NCBI GenBank assembly: GCA_904502105.1
Contig: CAJGDF010000003.1
Location: 1 to 21,202 of the forward strand
Origin: an uncultured Clostridia bacterium
Lineage (GTDB): Bacteria; Bacillota; Clostridia; Oscillospirales; UBA644
DNA: 21,202 bases
Reading direction: 5' to 3'
Made by a program: the position numbers and the translations under genes. Under the pieces are notes generated by a model. It was not told where the DNA came from and did not search any database. It was given only the letters and a program-made list of their open reading frames with translations. Shown piece after piece: positions 1 to 7,070 of the stretch (positions within the stretch are counted from its first letter, which is position 1; each line of letters begins with the position of its first letter).

Positions 1-707
1 ATGCGAACCTTCTCCTTGCGGGAAAGCATGGGGTGATTTTCGTAGGCCTCCAGAATCTTCGGCAGCATATCCTCACCCTTGTGATCCACCTTGATATACC
101 ATGTCTGGTGGTTGAGTCCCGCGCAAATGATGTCAAGATCCTTTTGCTCCAAGCCAAAGGCGCTGGCGATCTGCTTGTGACCGCCCTGCACACCGTGGCA
201 AAGACCAAGAGTGCGCACACCACCGTACTTGTTGGCCGCCCAAGTGATCATGGCATTGGGATTGGAATAGTTCAGCAAAATACAACCGGGTGCGGCCACC
301 TCGCGGATATCCTTGCAGAAATCCAAGATCGCAGGAATGCCGCGCTGACCGTACATGATACCGCCACAAGCAAGCGTATCTCCGACACACTGATCAACGC
401 CATAGCGCAAGCCGACTTCGATATCCTTTTCAAAGGCCTCCAGCATACCGATACGCACACAGTTGATCACGTACTTTGCGTCCTTGAACGCCTCGCGGCG
501 GTCGGTGGTGGCATGGATCTTAATGTCAAGGCCATTGGCTTCAATATCCCGTTGACACAGCTGATACACCATATCCAGATTATGAGGATTGATGTCGGTA
601 AACGACACCTGAATATCACGAAATTCGGGAACAGCCAGAATATCGGACAGAAGAGTTCTGGTAAATGTAAGACTGCCCGCACCGATAAATGTTATACGAA
701 AACTCAT
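1..707 (-). CDS. GH4 family alpha-galactosidase/alpha-glucosidase, 3' end cut by the window edge
   Basis: Only the first 235 residues are present; the gene runs off the left edge. Seen: an N-terminal Rossmann NAD-binding start (ITFIGAGS, residues 5-12), an acidic TDIN at the end of the second strand (37-40), NYSNPNAM (146-153), GLCHGVQG (168-175) and CAGLNH (195-200). Members of glycosyl hydrolase family 4 use NAD+ and a divalent metal, with the Cys and His of the last two motifs (here C170 and H200) as metal ligands, and cleave alpha-galactosides or alpha-glucosides by an oxidation-elimination route. The CH-x-VQG form is closest in my memory to MelA-type alpha-galactosidases, but the substrate is not settled by sequence alone. 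The start is the ATG at 707, with AGAGGA just upstream. It lies 33 bp after tadA with no visible terminator, so it may share the long operon. It appears richer in GC than its neighbours. No signal peptide, so cytoplasmic. Confidence 0.9.
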   Translation of the reverse strand, partial: MSFRITFIGAGSLTFTRTLLSDILAVPEFRDIQVSFTDINPHNLDMVYQLCQRDIEANGLDIKIHATTDRREAFKDAKYVINCVRIGMLEAFEKDIEVGLRYGVDQCVGDTLACGGIMYGQRGIPAILDFCKDIREVAAPGCILLNYSNPNAMITWAANKYGGVRTLGLCHGVQGGHKQIASAFGLEQKDLDIICAGLNHQTWYIKVDHKGEDMLPKILEAYENHPMLSRKEKVR

Positions 708-740
708 ATTAAGATCCTCTTTTCATATTTATTTTTTAAG

Positions 741-1211
741 TCACACGTCCTGCGACTTTTCGCTTCTTTTTCTTTCTCTAAGACTCTTGAAAAAATCCGA
801 GAGAACAGCGGCACATTCATCCTTCAATATGCCATTAACGACGGTCGGCTTATGAGTAAAATTGTCCTGAAGGGACACAACACTGCCCATCGCGCCGTTT
901 TTAAGGTCGGGAGCGCCGACATAAACATTACGTATCCTTGAATTGATTATCGCGCCCGCACACATCGGGCAGGGTTCAAGCGTAACGTAAATATCGCATT
1001 CCCAAAGCCGCCAACCGCCGAGTTTTTTACATGCTCGGTCGATCGCGGTTATCTCCGCATGGCGAAGGGCGTTTTTGTCGGTCTCACGTCTGTTATAACC
1101 CGTGGATATAACCTCACCGTTTCTTACAACGACAGCCCCAACGGGTACTTCGCCCATTTTAGCGGCTTTTTTTGCGCAGGTAAGTGCGCGTTTCATAAAT
1201 ATTTCGTGCAT
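741..1211 (-). CDS. tadA: tRNA-specific adenosine deaminase TadA
   Basis: Deaminates adenosine to inosine at the wobble position of tRNA-Arg(ACG), letting it read CGN codons. The 156-residue product has the cytidine/deoxycytidylate deaminase fold: EVPVGAVVV (21-29), the zinc and proton-shuttle motif HAE (H51, E53) and the second zinc motif PCPMC (C81, C84). These are the catalytic set of TadA. An upstream in-frame ATG would give a 196-residue protein, but the extra 40 residues would lie inside the preceding gene and do not look like TadA. The ATG at 1211, 4 bp after the upstream stop, gives the family's normal length. There is no good Shine-Dalgarno there, so translation is probably coupled to the upstream gene. 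The basic tail (RERKRSEK) is typical. Confidence 0.95.
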   Translation of the reverse strand: MHEIFMKRALTCAKKAAKMGEVPVGAVVVRNGEVISTGYNRRETDKNALRHAEITAIDRACKKLGGWRLWECDIYVTLEPCPMCAGAIINSRIRNVYVGAPDLKNGAMGSVVSLQDNFTHKPTVVNGILKDECAAVLSDFFKSLRERKRSEKSQDV

Positions 1212-1215
1212 AATG

Positions 1216-2412
1216 TCAAATAAAAAGACTTGCATAATGCGATTCGAGGCAATATTTCTGTTCGGGCTCAAAATCGCAATGATCGGTAAACATAAGATTA
1301 CCGCAATATTCTCTCGCCATTTTTTCCGCAACGGTATAGTCGTCGCAAGTTATCGCAAGAGGAATATCAAACATATAGCAGGAAGACAAAAGCTGCTTTG
1401 CTTCTTCAACAGACGAGATCTCGATATGAGCGGCACTGTATTCGTCTGTGTCAAAATCAAAGCAATCCTCAAGTAATGATTCAACATCGTAAACAGGCGA
1501 AAGAGTGATCTTGCCGTCAAATTCGTGCAATGTTTTTTCCGTGCAAACAGCCAATGTATTTTTCTTTTCAACCGTTTTAACACTGCATGACGGAAGTATT
1601 TTTGCAATAGCCGCAATATGCTCGGGAGATGTTCCGCAGCATCCGCCTATTACACTTGCACCTTCAGCTATAAGACATTTCACAGCCTCGGCAAACGCCT
1701 CGGGAGAAAGATAATTTTCAACGTCGGTTCCTGCGTTGGGCTTGCAGTAAAGGGGCACTTTAGCCGCAGAGAAAGCGGCTTTGATATTTGTTACCATATC
1801 AAGAGGACCTGTTGAACAGTTAAGTCCTGCCGCAGACGCACCGAGAGAGCCCAGAAGGGAAACACATGCACGGATATCGCTGCCGGTCATTGTTTTTCCG
1901 TTTCGGTCAACGGTAACGGATGCAAAGATAGGTTTATTTGAAATCTCCTTGCAAGCAAGCAAAGCAATTCTTGATTCGTAAAGAGAGTACATCGTCATAA
2001 ACGTTAAAATATCAACGCCCTCTTCAACAAAAACCTTTACCTGAGCCGCAAAATCGTTATAAATATCATCAAAAGTGGCATTTCCCATAGGTTCTGCAAA
2101 AAGACCGCAGGGAGAAATATCGCTTGAGATCAAAACCTTGCCGCTGCCGTATTTTTCAACGGTATTACGGGTAAGGGACACAAGTCTGCGAAGAACATCG
2201 GAATACTCCGGACCGAACTTCGTCGGGTTTACGCCAAAAGTAGGCGCGGGAATAACCGAAGCCCCTGCTTCGATGTAACGTCTCTGAAGATCCGTCATAA
2301 CATCCGGATGAGAAAGAATAAAATCAGCAGTACGTTCACCGGGGTTCATGCCTGCGGCGATAAGGTTTGAACCCGTAGCGCCGTCAAGCAATAAAGGATA
2401 TGAAAAGTTCAT
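1216..2412 (-). CDS. Homocysteine S-methyltransferase-domain protein with degenerate C-terminal tail
   Basis: 398 residues. Residues 1-275 form a homocysteine methyltransferase (TIM barrel) domain like the N-terminal module of MetH: LLDGATGSNL (8-17), the substrate-loop motif PAPTFGVN (55-62), and the three zinc-ligand cysteines, C199 in GLNCS and C258-C259 in GGCCG. The enzyme should activate homocysteine thiol on zinc and accept a methyl group. The donor is uncertain, because no folate or cobalamin domain is attached. Residues from about 285 on are not part of the barrel. Residues 335-380 loosely follow the pattern of the pterin-binding domain that comes next in full MetH, but the conserved folate-binding signatures are missing. 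The start ATG overlaps the argS stop by one base (TAATG), implying translational coupling. Could be a partner of separately encoded MetH modules or an S-methylmethionine-type enzyme; the exact substrate is unproven. Confidence 0.88.
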   Translation of the reverse strand: MNFSYPLLLDGATGSNLIAAGMNPGERTADFILSHPDVMTDLQRRYIEAGASVIPAPTFGVNPTKFGPEYSDVLRRLVSLTRNTVEKYGSGKVLISSDISPCGLFAEPMGNATFDDIYNDFAAQVKVFVEEGVDILTFMTMYSLYESRIALLACKEISNKPIFASVTVDRNGKTMTGSDIRACVSLLGSLGASAAGLNCSTGPLDMVTNIKAAFSAAKVPLYCKPNAGTDVENYLSPEAFAEAVKCLIAEGASVIGGCCGTSPEHIAAIAKILPSCSVKTVEKKNTLAVCTEKTLHEFDGKITLSPVYDVESLLEDCFDFDTDEYSAAHIEISSVEEAKQLLSSCYMFDIPLAITCDDYTVAEKMAREYCGNLMFTDHCDFEPEQKYCLESHYASLFI

Positions 2413-4091
2413 TACATTTTCTCCGGAGCTGTAACTTTAAGAACAGCAAGTGCATTTTCAAGAACGGTCTTTGTTGCTTTAACAAGAGCAATTCTTGAAT
2501 ACATAACGTTTTCGTCTTCAACCTTAACGCGGCAATCGTTGTAGAATCCGTGGAAAGCAGATGCAACGTCGATGGTGTATTTGTTGATTCTTGAAACGTC
2601 ATAATCTGCCGCGGTTTTAACAAGCTCGTCCGCATAGGATGCGAGATTGTTGATAAGAGCCTTTTCAGCGGGCTCGGTGTAATTTACGGATTCAACACAC
2701 TTATCGGGATCGATACCCTCGGATCTGAGAACAGAAAGGATGGAGCAGATACGTGCATGAGCGTACTGTACATAATATACGGGGTTCTGATTTGTCTTTG
2801 CAACGGAAAGGTCGATATCAAAGTCAAAATGAGTATCGGATTTTCTGAGGTTAAAGAAGAATCTTGCGGCATCAACACCTGTCATATCAAAAAGGTCGGC
2901 AAGAGTGATGCTTCTGCCTGTACGTTTGGACATCTTGACAGCTTCACCGTTCTGCAAAAGACGTACAAGCTGAACAACGATAACATCGAGCTTTGCGCTG
3001 TCAACATCAACAGCATCGAGCGCACCTTTAAGACGTGCGATATGACCGTAATGGTCAGCACCCCAGATATTGATAACTTTATCAAAGCCTCTGGTTACGA
3101 TCTTATTTCTGTGATAAGCGATATCGGCAGCAAAATAAGTGGGAGTGCCGTTCTTTCTGATAAGAACTTCGTCCTTTTCAGCGCCGAAATCGGTAGCTCT
3201 GTACCAAACAGCGCCGTCCTCTTTATATGTATGACCGTTTTTGGTAAGAATATCGATAATTTCATTTACAGCACCGCTGTTGTGAAGATCGGATTCGTTG
3301 AACCAGACATCGTATTCGGCTCTGTATTCGTTAAGATTTGCGCGGATGATCTCCATATTTTTCGGAAGAGCATAAGCAAGAAGGGCCGCTTTTCTTTCTT
3401 CGGAGGATGCTTCAACATACTTGTCCGCATTGATCTCGATAAATTCTTCCGCTCTGTCGATGATGTCAGCGCCCTTGTAGCCGTCTTCGGGGAACGGAAC
3501 AGCTTCTTCACCGAGGAAATGCTGAAGATAACGTGCTTCAAGAGAATCCTTGAATTTTTCGATCTGGTTGCCTGCGTCGTTTACGTAGAACTCACGGGTT
3601 ACATCGTGACCTGTAAGCTTTAAAACGGTAGCAAGGCTGTCGCCGTGAGCGCCGCCTCTTGCATTACCCATATGCATCATACCTGTGGGGTTTGCAGAAA
3701 CGTATTCAACCATTACCTTTTTGCCCTTGCCGAAATCGGAACGGCCGTAATCCGCGCCTTCTTTTTCAATGTTTTTAACAACATCCGCAAAGTAAGCGGG
3801 GCTCATTCTGAAGTTGATAAATGCACCTACTACTTCAGCGGAAGCAAGCCAGGGGTGAAGCTCCATATTAGCCACGATGGTGGAAGCTATCTGTGCGGGG
3901 TTTTTACGGAATGCTTTTGCACCGATCATTGCGGCATTGGTGGAAAAGTCGCCGAAGGAAGTATCCTTGGGAACTTCAACAGAGAATTTATAAGGCTCTG
4001 CTTCGGGAAGTTCGCCCTTCTCCTGAGCAGATTTGATTGCAGCCGCTACATTAGCGGTTATTATTTTGTTTATTTCCAATAAGAAATCCAT
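2412..4091 (-). CDS. argS: Arginyl-tRNA synthetase
   Basis: Class I aminoacyl-tRNA synthetase charging tRNA-Arg. 559 residues, normal for the family. Order: an N-terminal Add-1-like domain (about 1-110), the Rossmann catalytic core with the HIGH-type signature HMGN (140-143) preceded by SANPTG, the KMSKR signature (386-390), and a C-terminal helical anticodon-binding DALR domain starting near YVQYAHARI (about 437). All signature residues are present, so the gene looks functional. The start ATG is at 4091, 18 bp after the stop of the DUF1934 gene; an AAAGG stretch overlapping that stop may serve as ribosome binding site, though its spacing is long. A DUF1934 protein (YwiB) gene next to argS is also found in Bacillus subtilis. 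The downstream gene overlaps by one base. A long antisense open frame inside it is a codon-usage shadow. Confidence 0.98.
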   Translation of the reverse strand: MDFLLEINKIITANVAAAIKSAQEKGELPEAEPYKFSVEVPKDTSFGDFSTNAAMIGAKAFRKNPAQIASTIVANMELHPWLASAEVVGAFINFRMSPAYFADVVKNIEKEGADYGRSDFGKGKKVMVEYVSANPTGMMHMGNARGGAHGDSLATVLKLTGHDVTREFYVNDAGNQIEKFKDSLEARYLQHFLGEEAVPFPEDGYKGADIIDRAEEFIEINADKYVEASSEERKAALLAYALPKNMEIIRANLNEYRAEYDVWFNESDLHNSGAVNEIIDILTKNGHTYKEDGAVWYRATDFGAEKDEVLIRKNGTPTYFAADIAYHRNKIVTRGFDKVINIWGADHYGHIARLKGALDAVDVDSAKLDVIVVQLVRLLQNGEAVKMSKRTGRSITLADLFDMTGVDAARFFFNLRKSDTHFDFDIDLSVAKTNQNPVYYVQYAHARICSILSVLRSEGIDPDKCVESVNYTEPAEKALINNLASYADELVKTAADYDVSRINKYTIDVASAFHGFYNDCRVKVEDENVMYSRIALVKATKTVLENALAVLKVTAPEKM

Positions 4092-4109
4092 AATTTATAT
4101 CCGAACCTT

Positions 4110-4541
4110 TCAGGTGTTATATCTGTATGTAAGTTTCATCGAGTTTTTGCTCGAAAGTGTGTTATTGTATTCAACAAAGTAATCTATTTCAAGACGTCCG
4201 CCGTTATCGTTAACAGAAGACGAAACACGGCTTGTTGAAAAGCCGATCACAATAGGCTCATTGAATGCATCTGTATAGTGACAGTGCTGCTTTACGCCCT
4301 GTTCAAACGTCATTGACGAAGAAACAACGTGGCGGCCTGTCGTTGTCAATTCAACATTGTTATCGTTAAATATTTTAAAGCTTGTCACTTCTCCGGGGAC
4401 ACCGCATATTTCCGTGCCGTCAAATTCAAGAAGACGGCAATTTTTTTTCGTAGTAACGCGGACATCCGAAATGAGAAGCATAGATTCTACACCGTCCTGA
4501 ACCGATTTGATCTCAAGAACGGCTCTGTTTTCTTCTTTCAT
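4110..4541 (-). CDS. DUF1934 (YwiB-like) beta-barrel protein
   Basis: 143 residues, matching in length and pattern the DUF1934/YwiB family of small calycin-like beta-barrel proteins of unknown function. Visible features: an N-terminal strand with VLEIKSVQDG, a central GTEICGVPGEVTSFKI, then SSMTFEQGVKQHCHY (94-108), the region that in relatives reads like M-F-E-G-x-x-H, and a C-terminal strand ending LTYRYN. No signal peptide or membrane segment, so cytoplasmic. Well-placed AAAGGAG five bases before the ATG at 4541. Located directly upstream of argS, as in B. subtilis, which supports the family call. Its biochemical role is unknown; the neighbourhood suggests housekeeping, but nothing specific can be claimed. 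Confidence 0.85.
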   Translation of the reverse strand: MKEENRAVLEIKSVQDGVESMLLISDVRVTTKKNCRLLEFDGTEICGVPGEVTSFKIFNDNNVELTTTGRHVVSSSMTFEQGVKQHCHYTDAFNEPIVIGFSTSRVSSSVNDNGGRLEIDYFVEYNNTLSSKNSMKLTYRYNT

Positions 4542-4569
4542 TGTTTCTCCTTTGAAATTCTAAGCTGTT

Positions 4570-5397
4570 TTAAACGTTTTGCTTTAACATCTCGTCGAGT
4601 GTCGCTTTTCGGACCTCATCCTTGATTTTTTTATCAAGGAAAAGCTCTGCCAAAGAAACAAACCCAGACGGTTCATCCGTAACATAATAGGTATGATTAC
4701 CTACATTGTTTTTATCTGCGCCGATATTTTCTTCACCGATCTTTTTACAGATAACCTTCGCAGCTTCTTTTCCGGAGTCGATAAGTGTTACATCGGGTCC
4801 TAAAAAATCTTCGATAAGAGGACGGAGGATAGGATAATGAGTACATCCGAGAATAAGAGTATCGGCTCCGCTTTTCTTTATTTCGGTAAGATAATCGGAA
4901 ACAATTATCTTTGCGGCAGCATTGTCTCTTGCAAAATAGCCGTTTTCAACTATCGGAACAAACATCGGACAGGCTTTCTCGATAACCTCAATATTTGTAT
5001 CGACCGATGCGAGTTCTTTTCTGTAAGCACCGCTGTTTACGGTTGCACTCGTTGCTATGACCGCAACCTTGCCGTTTTTTGTTTTTGATGCGGCACTTCG
5101 TGCGGCAGGGCCGACAACACCTTCAACAAAAACAGGACACGTTTCTTTTAAAACAGGAAGAGCTACTGAACTTATTGTTCCGCATGCGACAAGCACTGCT
5201 TTAACGTTTTGCCTGAGGACGAAAGCAAGGTCCTCTTTTGCGAAGCGCACGAGCGTTTCGGGAGAGCGTGAACCGTAAGGTACACGGGCAGTATCTCCTA
5301 AATATATTATATTTTCGTTGGGCATAAGAGCTGAAAGCTCTTTAACGGCAGTAAGACCGCCTAAGCCCGAATCGAAAACACCTATTGCTTTTTCCAT
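4570..5397 (-). CDS. murI: Glutamate racemase
   Basis: Interconverts L- and D-glutamate to supply D-Glu for peptidoglycan (MurD step). 275 residues, normal length. Motifs: IGVFDSGLGGLT (5-16) with the Asp-Ser active-site pair D9-S10, YLGDTARVPYGSRS (32-45), the first catalytic cysteine C72 in VACGTISS, and the second, C185, in GCTHYPIL. Both cysteines needed for the two-base mechanism are there. Odd point: the motif usually reads C-N-T, but here it is C-G-T (G73), although the flanking residues are standard. Cytoplasmic. The start ATG at 5397 follows the methyltransferase-like gene by 26 bp; only a weak, distant AAAGG precedes it. Shares the operon with ddl, two genes upstream, which also serves peptidoglycan precursor synthesis. 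Confidence 0.96.
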   Translation of the reverse strand: MEKAIGVFDSGLGGLTAVKELSALMPNENIIYLGDTARVPYGSRSPETLVRFAKEDLAFVLRQNVKAVLVACGTISSVALPVLKETCPVFVEGVVGPAARSAASKTKNGKVAVIATSATVNSGAYRKELASVDTNIEVIEKACPMFVPIVENGYFARDNAAAKIIVSDYLTEIKKSGADTLILGCTHYPILRPLIEDFLGPDVTLIDSGKEAAKVICKKIGEENIGADKNNVGNHTYYVTDEPSGFVSLAELFLDKKIKDEVRKATLDEMLKQNV

Positions 5398-5423
5398 AAA
5401 TAAAGACTGTCGCCTTTCATAAA

Positions 5424-7046
5424 TTAAAGACTGACCGTAAATTTGATCTGCCCCGAAGTTGTTCTTGCAAGAGTTATTCCGCAGACTTTCAGCGAATCTC
5501 CCACAAAAGAAGCATCACCCGATGTTTTCTTTCCCACAAGGGAGCCGACGCCTGTGAAGATCCACTCTGTTTTTTTGTCGGACTTATGAGTAAAGAACAT
5601 AAAATCACGGGCAGTATCGTCACGTCCGCATATTATATCGGAAACAACAAGAAATCTGTTTTCAAAGAACCATGATCGTACAGTTTCACGTTCATGCTCA
5701 GCCATATCTTTGAATTTAACTTTTTTATTCACATTCAGATCGAGAAGAGCATAAACATCCTCGGGAATGTTCCACTCATCGGCAAGATCTGAAAGAGTTC
5801 TTTTTGCAAGAACGGATGTTCTTGTTTTACCCGAAAGAGTGTAAAATCCGATCTTTGAAATATTTGCGATACGTTTACCCTTCTGTTTGATATAAACGGT
5901 TATCGGGCTGTCGTTTCGGACAGTTTCTGCTTTTACAAAATCAATATTTTCGGGATCCTCACCGATAACGGAAAGCCATTTTTCTGCAGTCTGACTGTTT
6001 TCGTAATCACACAAAACAGAGATAAATTTCTTTTTTGTCCCGATATTTTTTTCGTATATTCCGGAGCATATCTCAAGGTCCTCCGACGGAACAAAAGAAG
6101 TAACAGCTTGCTTTTCGATCGCACGGGCGATATGTTCGATGACATTGACGGAAACGGAATTTGCGGCATATTTCATCAGACTGCCGCGAAGAATACCGGC
6201 ATCACGCGCTTTTTTTGCAATTTTTCCGGGATAGCCCTGCAAAAGAAGAGCCTCATATGCGGTTATTTTTTTCAGCTCGCCGCCAAGAGTATAAACGATA
6301 CCCATTCTTGACGAGCTTAAAGCGGGAACCTTATCTTCAAACACGCGGTAGTCGTTCCAACGTCTGTCAATAACGATATGATCACGTGAAAGAAGCTCAT
6401 TTATAAATATGCGTCCCCTGTTGAAATCATTCTGAAGCCCTGCAAGAAATGTCGGGTCGGAAACAGGAAGAACGGGAGCATATTCGTCGCCGAGAAATTC
6501 ACTTACGGGACGGCTCTCTACCTTTTCGGGCCATTCAAACGGACCTGACAACGCACCCTTCAAAGCGCCGACGATATACACACGCTCGCGGTTGTACGGA
6601 GTGCCGTAATCGGAAGAGTTAAGAACACTGCTGAAAATTTCATACCCTGCAGTTTCAAGAGCTCCGCAAACGGTTTTGAATGCTCTGCCTCCGTTATAAG
6701 AAAGGAAGCCCTTATCGTTTTCAAAAATAAAATAAAGCGGACGTTTAGCCGAAAGAATACCTATAAGCGCTGTTATAACATGGGCCTTATTATCGTGAAA
6801 GCCGAAACGCTTACCGCCTGCGGAAAAATTCTTATAAGGGAATGCCGCAAGCATGATATCAAAATCGGGAAGCCTTGACGGGTCGATAAGCATTATATCG
6901 CCAAAACCGCGGCAGTCACCGGTAAGATAAGAAAAAATAATATCTGCCGTTTTGTCTTTTTCGGAGTAACCAACACAGGTGTGCCCCGCAGCTTCGAGAG
7001 CAAGGCGTCCGCCGCCTATTCCCGAACAAAAATCGAAAAATCGCAT
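5424..7046 (-). CDS. C5-cytosine methyltransferase homologue lacking the catalytic cysteine, with unknown C-terminal domain
   Basis: 540 residues. Residues 1-315 follow the C5-cytosine DNA methyltransferase order: motif I FDFCSGIGGG (4-13), the acidic SEKD (28-31), motif IV region AAFPYKNFSAGGKRFGF (67-83), motif VI FEN (108-110), motif VIII NRERVYIVG (152-160), a short target-recognition region (about 165-258), motif IX AYEALLLQGYP (263-273) and motif X ANSVSV (295-300). The nucleophile motif should be P-C-Q; here it is P-Y-K (P70, Y71, K72), read directly from codons CCT TAT AAG. The D-T-R-G usually following is DNKA, ENV is END, and the motif VIII Gln is Tyr (Y151). SAM and flipped-base residues E109, R153 and R155 remain. 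Cytosine methylation by the known mechanism should be impossible. Residues about 320-540 form a domain I do not recognise. GGCAGG precedes the ATG by 7 bases. Lies between ddl and murI, with no restriction gene nearby. Possible roles: non-catalytic DNA/SAM-binding protein, altered modification enzyme, or decayed restriction-modification fusion. Confidence 0.85.
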   Translation of the reverse strand: MRFFDFCSGIGGGRLALEAAGHTCVGYSEKDKTADIIFSYLTGDCRGFGDIMLIDPSRLPDFDIMLAAFPYKNFSAGGKRFGFHDNKAHVITALIGILSAKRPLYFIFENDKGFLSYNGGRAFKTVCGALETAGYEIFSSVLNSSDYGTPYNRERVYIVGALKGALSGPFEWPEKVESRPVSEFLGDEYAPVLPVSDPTFLAGLQNDFNRGRIFINELLSRDHIVIDRRWNDYRVFEDKVPALSSSRMGIVYTLGGELKKITAYEALLLQGYPGKIAKKARDAGILRGSLMKYAANSVSVNVIEHIARAIEKQAVTSFVPSEDLEICSGIYEKNIGTKKKFISVLCDYENSQTAEKWLSVIGEDPENIDFVKAETVRNDSPITVYIKQKGKRIANISKIGFYTLSGKTRTSVLAKRTLSDLADEWNIPEDVYALLDLNVNKKVKFKDMAEHERETVRSWFFENRFLVVSDIICGRDDTARDFMFFTHKSDKKTEWIFTGVGSLVGKKTSGDASFVGDSLKVCGITLARTTSGQIKFTVSL

Positions 7047-7070
7047 ACTTCTGCCTGCCTTTCCTAAAAA

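Noticed and set aside
33..941. 302-codon open frame on the plus strand
   Set aside because: Crosses the GH4 gene and the end of tadA in antisense; both of those have clear family motifs.
1216..1331. 196-residue version of TadA with a hydrophobic N-terminal extension
   Set aside because: The extension lies inside the upstream gene and lacks a ribosome site; start at 1211 gives the normal TadA length.
2413..2440. Search for a SAM or cobalamin riboswitch before the homocysteine methyltransferase gene
   Set aside because: The gene overlaps argS by one base, so there is no leader to hold one.
2757..3623. 288-codon open frame on the plus strand
   Set aside because: Antisense to argS catalytic core, no recognisable motif or ribosome site.
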